Under the pieces are notes generated by a model. It saw only the letters and a list, made by a program, of their open reading frames with translations. It was not told the origin of the DNA and did not search any database. 64,000 nt of DNA from Steromphala cineraria. Its lineage: Eukaryota; Mollusca; Gastropoda; Trochida; Trochidae. Location: NCBI GenBank assembly GCA_916613615.1, contig OU744730.1, positions 22,384,406 to 22,448,405 of the forward strand. The letters are read 5' to 3'. Made by a program: the position numbers and the translations under genes. This document shows, piece by piece, positions 49,475 to 59,408 of the stretch (its first letter is position 1; the number at the start of each line of letters is the position of its first letter).

Positions 49475-52256
49475 TTACACTTTTGGGTAGGTGTGGATGA
49501 CTTTACGGAGACACTCGGAAACCATATCGGGAGTTCCAACACAGATGTAAGCTACGTATGTAAGGGTATGGGAACTATTTTGCTTGAATGGCTTTTTCCT
49601 GAAAACGACATTCCATTTGTTGCTCTTGTTTGCAATGGGTCCCCTAAAGTTCCACGTGGCATAGTAAAGCTTGTAGTCAGTATCTTGCCCGTCTGGTGCA
49701 TAGACCCCCATAGCGTACCCGTGGTCTCCAGACACCATCACGGGCGGCATGTTGTTTGAGGTGTGAGGCTGGATCTGACCATTGCCAGGATTGAAGTTCA
49801 TAATGTTCTTGAATTCTCCAACCAGGTATCCTGTTGGCGCCTCGAAGTTTATGTACTCATAATTGGGCCAGTGACCTGCTATTTGGAAGTGGGACGTAAA
49901 CTTGATACACGTGTCCAAACCAGCGCATCCTATACTAACCTCTTTGGAGAAGATGTGTTCATATGTGTCCACGGTGTTTACGGGGTGTGATTGATGATGG
50001 CACGGGTGGTTATGTCGTTCCCAAAAAGCAGGCAAAACCTAAAAGACAGATATTAATGTGATTCATTGACGAATTAATGTTTGAGTGAATACATTCAATT
50101 AACCTAAGCCTGTTTAACGTTATCAATTTAGGGATGTCATCAATGGTTTCTTGTTGTAACACGCAGACATAGTCATCAACATGCCCCGCCAAATTAATTT
50201 TCATTATAGCTCCGAACATTTCCAAAGAGTCCAAAATCAAGGAATAAGTTCCATAATAAATGTCTGCTTTAGACGTTCGACCTCCGTCAAGGTACTCGTA
50301 CCCTTTAGTTACACTGGAAAAAAAATCATATCTTAAATAGTTTATGAAATAAATTGTCAAATTTGAGTTTACGGACGGAGCCCACACCCATAATCCGCTT
50401 CCACATCGTCACGGGGGAAATGATATACATGATATAAGTAGCTCACACTCGTCTTCATTTCCTTCCCGTGGACTGTAATGGACTGCAGATGAGACTTGGT
50501 TGAATCCCCGAGACCGTCAGTTGATCCTCCAGCTTCTGTAGGGTTGAAGCATTCGCCATGAGGCTGGGCATTGATGGCTAACTGCAGCTCTCGACCATGG
50601 TCCCATGCATTGATGAACTCCTTGTTGTTCCAGACCAGACTGTCTATAGCTCCCGCCGTCCTTCTGGAGGAGCTCAGGAAGAGATCCTTCCCGTTGGATA
50701 TTGTGTACCGATTCCCATCCCCGCCTTCCAGATACCCCAGACGGTGCTCCTTGATGCCGTTTTCAAGGTAATGCTGAATAGCCAGTTTGTAGTTGGTTCC
50801 GAAGGTTTTGGAGAGGTCATGGTACCTGTAATGTACTACAGAGTCAATCCAAGGCATTGCATACTTGATGTCACAACAAATTCTTAAAGGCATGCCAGCT
50901 ATGACGTTTAAACTTAACAATTTCTCGCTACATGTGTAAGAATAGAACTTTTCCGTTGAAAGAGTGTTAACATTATGCAGTGCTGCATCCTTATCCTTAA
51001 CTGTAACCCTTATCAACGTTCTTTACTACAGAGGTACATTTACATCAAACATTGCTTCTGATTGCGAACAGCGTTTGTTAGGTGCAGTAGAGCAATGGAA
51101 TCCTGCCCCACAAACATGGTTCGATAGAGGACGCCCGCAGGTTTCACAGTAACATATTGCTTGAAAGGTAATATCTTCTCTCTCTGTGCAATACCACCAA
51201 TCCCTGGATAAAAGTACCATTCTCTAAAAAGCGTCCTGAATACAATTGAACCATAGTACCTTTACTTAAACGTCTACAGAGTCTGCTTATTGGTTTCTTG
51301 CGATCATTTCACTACTAACGTTTACACGTTTTCTTTCATGTCGTATACTTACCGTTTCAAATACTGCTGACTATGGAAGTTACCCGCACCCTGTCTGCCC
51401 TGGTCGATTCCTTTTGTTAACCAATGGTGTTTCGCTTCATCCGAAGTCTTTAACCCATGAAGATCTCCATGAGTGTTGATGTAAAATATAGGGCTGAAAA
51501 CCGCTGGAGAGGCATAGTCAACAGCTTGTGTTGCTGAAGAGATAAAGGTTTCCCGTTAACAATATGATGAACTGTGAAAAATTACATGTAATCATATGTG
51601 CACATAATATCACCCTTTTATCTTTATTGTTTCAGTTTGCGTTTTTCGTCCTTGGATGTCGAGAACAATTGATGTGAGATCATTGCAAGTACGGAGAGTG
51701 TTTTTTTATGTTTTAAGCAGTTGAAAAAAAATGGAATTATTTATCATCCTCTTTCCACAGAACAGCTCAGTCGTAGCAAGGTCGGATACGACTGAGCTGC
51801 CTCGATGGGGAGAAAATGTGGAATAGATGCTTATTGAAAGTATTACCATCATATGACATTTCGAACTGCCCAGTAACATTAACTCTGTTTCACATCCTCC
51901 TCGGGTAATTATTACTATTTCTAAGCTACTAATTAGCATTTTGTCTTTCCTTTTACAAGATTGATAATCATTGACTGATTCTCAATTGTTTTAAAGACAA
52001 TATGTTTTACGACTCCTAAAAGCAGAAGAATTTCTTGATAGATTAACGTGTCCGTTAAAGTAAATTATAAGAAGAATTTACTTATTCTTTTAATTCTTAT
52101 TGATACTACAAAGACTACAGACCAAAATGCATAACAATAAATTTTTCCTCATTTAATCGATTCTTTTCTCAACGATTTGCATTAAATTAGAACAAACTGA
52201 AACTACATAAACTTACCTCTAAAAGCACCAACGATTACAGAGAGGAAGATGATCAT
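49475..52256 (-). CDS. Secreted protein of unknown function, probable frameshift in last exon
   Basis: Five exons on the minus strand: 52256-52217, 51533-51353, 50825-50373, 50313-50104, 50038-49475, all with GT-AG boundaries. The start gives a signal peptide (MIIFLSVIVGAF). Two consecutive units follow, INTHGDLHG...HHWLTKGIDQGRQG and KRYHDLSKTFG...HYLENGIKEHRLG: a repeat of the form Y/N-x3-DL...HY/W-x3-GI-x2-GR also known from bacterial surface proteins. The C-terminal ~350 residues look beta-rich, with WNNKEFINAWDHGRELQLA, NPTEAGG and YAPDGQDTDYKLYY; the family is not recognised. With consistent phases exon 5 starts RFCLLFGNDITTRAIINHTP and hits TAA, while the next frame continues VNTVDTYEHIFSKEV to the end, so one base appears missing near 49982-49985. 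With that base it would be about 482 residues. The exon 3 donor (50373) is the least certain boundary. Confidence 0.7.
51745..51818. repeat. Hairpin related to MITE 25249-25593
   Basis: ACAGCTCAGTCGTA and TACGACTGAGCTG pair around a short loop; outer ends CATCCTCTTTCC and GGGGAGAAAATG resemble the 25249-25593 termini. In intron 1 of the minus-strand gene. Confidence 0.55.
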
Positions 52257-52564
52257 AACTGTACTTCAGTTCATGTCTTATCAACACTAATCGTGTCTTT
52301 ATCATAACCATCTGTAACTCTCACTGTTTCTCTCACGTTGGATTTAAAAAAACTCATTCTTCCATTTTCACTACATGAGACTCTCTAATGTTTACATATG
52401 ATTAACAGGATTTATATCAAAGTGTTCAGAGGAACTGATTGACGGAATGACATTATAATGATATGTACATATCCAATTACGAAGATAACAGAAAGAAAAA
52501 ACAGTCTAAGTAAACCTAGCCTCAATATTACCCGTTTCACTCCGATACTGAGTCTAGCAAGGTC

Positions 52565-52703
52565 TAGTAGAGGGTCGCGTCAGCCGACCTTCCTGCGACC
52601 TATGACCCTCCAACTTTATACGCGCGAAGGCAGACTATTGTGAATTGGGAAGCTGAGTTCTGATTGGTCAATTCGATACGTGGGCTGACGCGACCTTCTA
52701 CTA
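52565..52703. mobile_element. 139-bp MITE
   Basis: TAGTAGAGGGTCGCGTCAGC at the left and GCTGACGCGACCTTCTACTA at the right. No clear target duplication. Directly upstream of the minus-strand secreted-protein gene. Confidence 0.65.
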
Positions 52704-52865
52704 CACTATCATGTTCATCGATCCAATTAACCTGTTATGAAATTCTTATGTGTATCTTAAAATGATATTATATGACCATATGGGCTCATCAGAAATGACA
52801 GCTACTAATAATACATATGTGACAGGGTGAGATATAAGCATTCCTACTGGCTTTGGCTAGGATGA

Positions 52866-52945
52866 TATCTCTTTGGCCGAACAGGTAGAGTGTAGGACTC
52901 TCAACCCGGAGGTCCCGGGTTCGAATCCGGTGGAGGTGGTTTCCA
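52866..52945 (+). repeat. tRNA-derived SINE head
   Basis: TTTGGCCGAACAGGTAGAGT resembles an RNA polymerase III A box and GGGTTCGAATCC is a B box, with tRNA-like spacing. The anticodon and acceptor stems do not pair properly, so a SINE or tRNA relic fits better than a working tRNA. Confidence 0.6.
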
Positions 52946-53219
52946 AACCACTTCTGTTACACATATTTTGACCAGTATGCATGTTCGAGGTCCCTTGAGG
53001 AATGTGTTTAACCTTTTACATAGTTGTCTTCAGTCTGAGATTAACAACAACTGTTTGCTATCGGCATGCGCTTTAACATACTAAAATCTAAGTAGAAATA
53101 TTCTTAGGTGCAGCCGTCTCTGTAATCTTGTAAGGCAATATCATCTTGGTAAATTATTTTCCTATTTATATAGAACTATCTAGCAAACTTTGGTGTCAGC
53201 TCAAATTGTTTTGCAAATG

Positions 53220-53690
53220 AAACCGCAGTTCGCGTCTTTTACAGAGTCTGGAAGGAAACTTTCTACTGCTGTAAAAATCGTGTTCTGAAGTGGGGACTTT
53301 GAATTTATTCTCGACTCTGTAAAAGACGCCTTATTTCGAATTAATGGGGAGCTAAAATTATACAAAGGGAAGTTGGTTCCAGAAGCAAAATCTATCATTT
53401 TGTCAACATTTAACCCAAATTTGGTGATTTTTTTTTTGCCTTTCAAAAGATAATGTTCTACTGCTGTAAAAATAATTTTTGAAGTGGGGACCTTGAATTT
53501 ATTCCCGACTCTGTAAAAGACGCTTCATTTCAATCGAATGGGGAGCTTAAATTATAACCTGTAAATACGTTTGAATACCGGAATATATATTCAAAGTCCC
53601 AACTTCAGAAGATATTGTTTACAGCAGTAGAAAATGTTCTTCCCGTCTCTGTAAAAGACGCCATATTTTAATAGAATAGGGAGCTAAAAC
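53220..53690 (+). repeat. Tandem and inverted repeats with CTGTAAAAGACGC motif
   Basis: Several units containing CTACTGCTGTAAAAAT, GAAGTGGGGAC-TTGAATTTATT, CTCTGTAAAAGACGC and AATGGGGAGCTAAA. One copy near 53596-53630 is inverted (GTCCCAACTTCAGAAG...TTTACAGCAGTAGAA). Confidence 0.7.
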
Positions 53691-53774
53691 TATGAATCTA
53701 GAATATCCTGGTTGGTTCCAGAAGCAGGACCTTGTTGTTGTACAAATTTGACCCAATTTGATGAAAATAGCTTT

Positions 53775-54232
53775 TTAAAGTGACACAGAGTATCGTTCTT
53801 AAAATTTTATTTGGTTTTGATAGGCTACAAAATATCTAATATGCTGATTGAAGTTCATATCTGATCACTGGACTTGCAAATATATCACTTTATGCATAAT
53901 ATCTCTAAAATGCTTGATTTTATGGAAAAATCAAGAAAACATCTCCAATACGTTTAATATTCGAAATTATGCAGCCAATTAATCTACCTATTAGATACAA
54001 TACCTAATAAAGACTATCGAATATATCTTCCTGTCAGCTTATGACAAGGTTTCAAAATTACGTTTGGCGAATTTGCGCGCGCCACTCGAGCCACATTGCC
54101 CGGATTTTGATCAATGTACTGATTGACCTTTAACTTGTTATTTTCAGTAACAGTTAGTGGTTCCCGATGTAATAACATCGATTTCAAAATTTGACTTGTA
54201 TGATCCTATCAACATACTCTGTGTCTCTTTAA
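53775..54232 (+). mobile_element. TTAA-flanked MITE, family B, copy 1
   Basis: TTAA-AGTGACACAGAGTA to TACTCTGTGTCTCT-TTAA. 458 bp, highly similar to 55108-55612 (shared GTTTGGCGAATTTGCGCGCG and many other stretches). Confidence 0.88.
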
Positions 54233-54382
54233 GGAACATGTTCTACTGCTGTGGTGACAGGTTGGTTCCGGGGGCAAGAGCTTGCTGTTTTCTACAAATT
54301 ATCTAAATCTCATGAGAATTGATGCATTTTCAAATAAATTTTCTTCCGTTGTTCGATTCAATGGATTTCATTTATATACTAG

Positions 54383-54735
54383 GGCAAAGAGTCTATAGAA
54401 GTCTGGAATGTAAGTCAATATTTGTTACAACGTTATAAGCCACTTCAAAATGCATATTTTTTGTTACCAACTTTTGCTTAAGTCTATACCAAGCTGTCTT
54501 GCTACTTGAATCAACCAACGTTATCCAAGATTTATGGTTTTTGCTCAAAATTTATAGAATGATATGCATTTATCATAAAACTAGCAAAAAGAGTCTATAG
54601 AAGTCGGGAATTTTAAGTGTTTATGTAACATTATTCAAAACCCACTGAAAATGCATATTTTTACAAATTTTTGCTCAAATGCAGGCCTTGCTGTGGCTTG
54701 CTACTGGTGTCAACCAATGTTCTAAGATTTTTGAT
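54383..54735 (+). repeat. About 205-bp tandem duplication
   Basis: Two diverged units starting AGAGTCTATAGAAGTC, each with AAAATGCATATTTTT and CTTGCTACT...TCAACCAA. Confidence 0.65.
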
Positions 54736-55107
54736 GTCATTTATTATTGTTTTCTTGTTCTTTCTCTTTCTTATACGTACCGGAAAATCATCACATTTTA
54801 GATAGCTTGTTTACCCCTGTTAAAATGAAAAAAGAAACACCCATAAAATCTCGCTATAATCATCCAATGCATATGTTTTAAAACTCATCTCATTTCGTCT
54901 GAGCCTTTGAATGTTGAGATCCCTGGGTTTACCGTGCAGTAGGACGTCTGATTCGGGTTCGGGGCGGTTTGTAGTCCAAACTTGCTTGTTGGTACATGTA
55001 TTTGACTTTGTAGTTAGGTATTTCACACACAACATTTCGGAATTCTAAGCCCTATTCACTTCAATGATAAGCCAAAACTGTCATGGTAAACTGTAATATA
55101 TGATAGA

Positions 55108-55612
55108 TTAAAGTGACAGAGTATCTTTCTTAAAATTTTATTTGGTTTTGATAAGCTACAAAATATCTATTTGTTGATTGAAGTTCATATCTCATCACTG
55201 GACTTGCAAATATATCCATTTATGCATAATATCTCTAAAATGCTCGATTTTATTGAAAAATCAAGAAAACATCTCAAATACGTTTAATATTCGAAATTAT
55301 GCATCCAATTAATCTACCTATTAGTTACAATACCTAATAAACACTATCGAATCGAATATATATCTTCCTGTCAGCTTATGACAAGGTTTCAAAATTAAGT
55401 TTGGCGAATTTGCGCGCGCCACTTGAGCCACATTGTCCGGTTTTCATCAAAATCCCGACTTTGAATGGCCGTATTTTCGCTCTAATGTACTGATTGACCT
55501 TTAACTTTTTTTAAAATTAATTTTCTAGTAACAGTTAGTGGTTCCCGATGTAATAACATCGATTTCAAATTTGACGTATGTGATCCTATCAACATACTCT
55601 GTGTCGCTTTAA
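55108..55612 (+). mobile_element. TTAA-flanked MITE, family B, copy 2
   Basis: TTAA-AGTGACAGAGTATC to CATACTCTGTGTCGCT-TTAA. 505 bp; longer than copy 1 by an extra internal segment around 55440-55490. Confidence 0.88.
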
Positions 55613-58031
55613 TTTGAACTTCTGTAGTGAAATTTTAACATTATCCGTTTCCTGTTCGCAGTGCTACGATGCCTCAAAGACATCGATCCCTAGGCGCAGG
55701 TCAGTGAGCAAACTTTAGGTACGCAGCTTTACGGTTTAATTAAAATGTTACAACTAATATCGATACTTTTAGACTTTTTGTAGACATTCGGTCCTAAGCC
55801 TGATGTATTAAATGTGTAATTTGTGAAATAAACTGTGCCTTAAAATCATGCGTGCATGCCGATTTCCTTTTCATTAAAAGACACCACAACATTAACAATT
55901 TTATTAACGATCAAACGACATTTCCATTGGAAATAGTACTAACTATAACATAGTTCATAACTATTTACACAGAACTGATGCTTTCAGGTAAAAGTCAGGT
56001 AAAGATTTGTCGAAGGAAGTATACGGAATTTCCGTCAAAAGTGATATTAATATAGTACATGTATGTATAGTTGTTAAGAAAGAAATCAACAATGAATATC
56101 AGAACAATAGAATATTTCAAGGTTGAGGATAATGGTCAATACCTTTTCAGAATCTACTAGATGCATATTCAAGCTACAATGTAGTTTATAAATACACAGA
56201 AATGAATAACACTTTAGATTAAATATTCTGTCAATTTGTCACATATTTTCAACTTATTCATCACACATCATATATGTTTCATTCAAATAAAATAACACTT
56301 TATCATAACTTTAACTTTAAAATAACAATTAAAACTTAAGTTATTCAAATAATTGAAAATTATCTCAATTAAATCAAAACAACACACCAAACTAACATGG
56401 AATGTTGACACTTTGAAGCAAATGTTGTCAACGATAAAGCCCCTGCTTCCCATAAATACAGAAAAACGATTTTGACGAGGTCAATAAAATATGTCATCGT
56501 TTTTCTTTCATTACAAATCAAATATCACATATAAGCCTTTAACAATCATCAAAGGAAAATAAAAGCCGATTCCGAAGTGTCAAAGACACCAATTTTATGT
56601 CATTGTGAAAGAATTATCACAACCAGAGCCATATTGAAAGATTCAACTATTGCTTTTAAAATAGATATGAAGTTATTTACGTCCGCCATTACCCAGAGCC
56701 ACATCATCATACTCCAGGATTGCTTTTAAAATAAATATGAACTTAGTTGAATTCGTTTGCCAGCTTAAAGTGTGCAATTTACTCGATAAATTATATCAAT
56801 CAAAGATAATAGGTATGACATCAATGTGGCTTGAGGCAGTCTGATGATAGTATAGAATTCATTTACGTGATGAAACTGAACACTCAAGAAATACAATTCA
56901 TGTAATTCATTATTACTTAAAGCCCAGTGCTGATGGCGATGATTGTTTAAGCAGAATATGATAATATCACAGTGCGCATGCGTGAGCCATCCATCAGTTC
57001 CTCGAAAATAAAGACTTAGTGTTTCCGTAGAAACAATGTCAAAACGTCGTGGATAAAATGCTGATACAGTACTATTTTCAGAAGAAATAACATTGAAATA
57101 AATAAACACATGACATAACCGTGGAAGCATATATATGCTTCTGTGCATACTATACCAATAATATAGCAATATCGATGTCAATTATATTTAAATATTGGGA
57201 CTAAAAGTGGCTCTTGGTCGCAAATTTCACGTTTAAGTTCTATAATATGTCTACAGAAATTTGTTTCAATCTTTCATACAAAATTAATTTTAAAAATCGC
57301 TTTTTTATATTTGTGACCACTTTGTGTTATGTCATTGAAATGAAAACATATAATAACCAACAACATCTAATCTAAAACAACACAACAGACATTGCATAAC
57401 GCTAGAAACTTGTAAATAAAGTTTCTTTTAACAATAGATAGATTTCATCTTAAGTATAATTTTGTAACTAATGAGGTGTGTCTGTGATCTATATGTAGAA
57501 AGGACAGGGGTATAACGGATAGAGGGAGTTTAAATGAATATATATTGTTCTATGATAGTGCACCTTTGACTTTCAACAAAAATATTTTCATCTTTACATA
57601 TGAATTTGTCTTTAATACAATTATGGATCATGTTTTCAAACAACCATAAGCTGTGTTTTCTTTTGTTCAAACTAATTTTAGGAAAAACACAATTTTGGAC
57701 TTACACGATTAAACTTAAATTGGAGTGAAAATTATGAAATTGTGAAACCACTAATACGACTGCATTATTAGACCGTAATAGCATATCAATACTACAAGAA
57801 TTTGCCTTTATCTCTCGTTCTTAGAACTATGATGTTTAAGCACGTACGATGCTACTGTGTTTACAATATCAATACTGTATGTTGTAATGTTTATTTTGAA
57901 AATGGTTTCATAAGATCTGGTGATATTTATCTAATATTAACGTTTATCAACAATAAAACATCGCTTGATATCTACTGATATTGGTAAGACCTAAACCCCC
58001 AAAACAAATAAAACAAAGGATTCAAAATAGA
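55613..58031. other. Intergenic and 3' flank of the SK-like gene
   Basis: AT-rich. The part nearest 58031 should be the 3' UTR of the minus-strand channel gene. No other gene recognised. Confidence 0.5.
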
Positions 58032-59408
58032 CTATTTTCTCAGAAGGGCCTGATGTATAGCGTCCAGTTTGTTATCAATTTTGCCCAAGCGATCTTCCAT
58101 AGCTTCCACTTTGCTCTTGACATGGCTTTGATCCGACTGAACGCTTTCAATAATGTCAGTAACGTCACTCACACCCTTAGAAATCTCCACTACACCCACA
58201 GCATTCTCCCCGACCATAAGTCTCTCATTTTTGGCTGATCGCATAGAATGTATCGCTTTCAGGAGTTTGCCGTATGCATGAAGACGTCGACTGTCGTCAG
58301 CATTGCCGCGTTTCTTCAGCTTCCACAGCATCATTACATTCTTGATGACGTCAGCGGCTGCGTGTTTGCGCTTCTTGTCCAGCTGTATGCGAGTAGCGAA
58401 GTTATGCACGTACTTCTCTGCGCGTGTTTGTTCCAGCTTCTGAGCCAGCACTGCCACCAAGAGTGCGGTTGTTCCTACCCCCATCAGTCCTGTGGTGACT
58501 GCTATGAAGCGGCCACAGTCGCTGTTTGGTGTAATGTCTCCATACCCGACTGTCAGAAAGGTTATCGCAATAACCCACATAGCATTCCGGATGTCGCTGT
58601 GTTCGTGATCAGGATGGTAGTATGCTTCGCAGGTTCTCATTGCCCAACTGTTGAGCACGAATATGATTGCCATGATTGCCATAAGCATCGTACCAGGTCG
58701 CTCTGACATCAGTGCTTTGAAGACAAAGACGGTGTTGATTTTGACCTTGTTCAAGGCCCCTAGACTCTGTGTTGACGTGTCAGTGAGCAGTCGACTGTGA
58801 ACCACCAGCACCCGGGCCACTAGGTAGAGTCTCATTAACATCAGGATAGACAGCACCGCGTCTATAGACACCTCAGTGTCGTTCCCGTCTGTGTCCGAGT
58901 AGCCCAAGACTATGCGACCAGGAAACGGATGAATAGCACAAATAGCCAGCTCCAATGCTATCTTCACATACAGAGAAGGAGTGACGGCCAACCTCCAATC
59001 ATCGAGGCCATTATCAGTCATATTTATTTGGATTCCGGCCACATGGTAGGCGACAATAGACACTAGAAGAAACAAGGTGCTTATGGAGATACAGGACTTC
59101 AGTATCAGAGAACCCAAATCCGACTTCTTGTATACTCGGTTGAAGAAGAGTTCTGTTTCTATCAACATGAGTATGATGCCTATCATTGCAAGGGCGAACT
59201 CCAGGTTGACAATCATCCGACGTCGGTTGAGAAGTTTCTTCCTTCTGCTCAGTCTGTAGCTGATGTTGTCGAACTTGCTGTGGATTGGTGACATGTGTCC
59301 GGCGCTTGACTGGCTCATCGTATCTTCCTCTACGTACTTGGCGAACTTCCCGTTCCGGCGACCGACTAGCGGGATACCCGGGTCTTCTACCAAGCTGCTA
59401 CCGGCCAT
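58032..59408 (-). CDS. SK-type (KCNN-like) Ca2+-activated potassium channel, intronless coding region
   Basis: 458 residues in one exon; start ATG (MAGSSLVED) is just after a good acceptor on the minus strand (TTTCTCTTGCAG|GGTAAG), implying an upstream 5' UTR exon. Six hydrophobic segments: S1 ~66-86, S2 ~103-124, S3 ~147-162, S4 ~182-204, S5 ~238-256, pore and S6 ~276-325. The S4-S5 stretch HSRLLTDTSTQSLGALNKVK is close to SK channels, as is the order of later motifs: KALMSERPGT, SWAMRTCEAYY, AMWVIAITFL, VVAVLAQKLE-like LLVAVLAQKLEQTRAEKYVHNF. Residues ~333-410 match the calmodulin-binding domain and ~415-458 a coiled coil. Filter is TVGYGD (286-291) where SK usually has SIGYGD. Known role of the family: K+ efflux gated by Ca2+/calmodulin at the plasma membrane. 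Possibly a retrogene; this is inference. Confidence 0.93.
   Translation of the reverse strand: MAGSSLVEDPGIPLVGRRNGKFAKYVEEDTMSQSSAGHMSPIHSKFDNISYRLSRRKKLLNRRRMIVNLEFALAMIGIILMLIETELFFNRVYKKSDLGSLILKSCISISTLFLLVSIVAYHVAGIQINMTDNGLDDWRLAVTPSLYVKIALELAICAIHPFPGRIVLGYSDTDGNDTEVSIDAVLSILMLMRLYLVARVLVVHSRLLTDTSTQSLGALNKVKINTVFVFKALMSERPGTMLMAIMAIIFVLNSWAMRTCEAYYHPDHEHSDIRNAMWVIAITFLTVGYGDITPNSDCGRFIAVTTGLMGVGTTALLVAVLAQKLEQTRAEKYVHNFATRIQLDKKRKHAAADVIKNVMMLWKLKKRGNADDSRRLHAYGKLLKAIHSMRSAKNERLMVGENAVGVVEISKGVSDVTDIIESVQSDQSHVKSKVEAMEDRLGKIDNKLDAIHQALLRK

Noticed and set aside
52866..52945. Functional tRNA gene
   Set aside because: A and B boxes are present but the acceptor and anticodon stems do not pair; it fits a SINE.
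56765..57181. 138-codon minus-strand frame
   Set aside because: No recognisable motif and no splice or start context of note; probably chance in the 3' flank of the channel gene.
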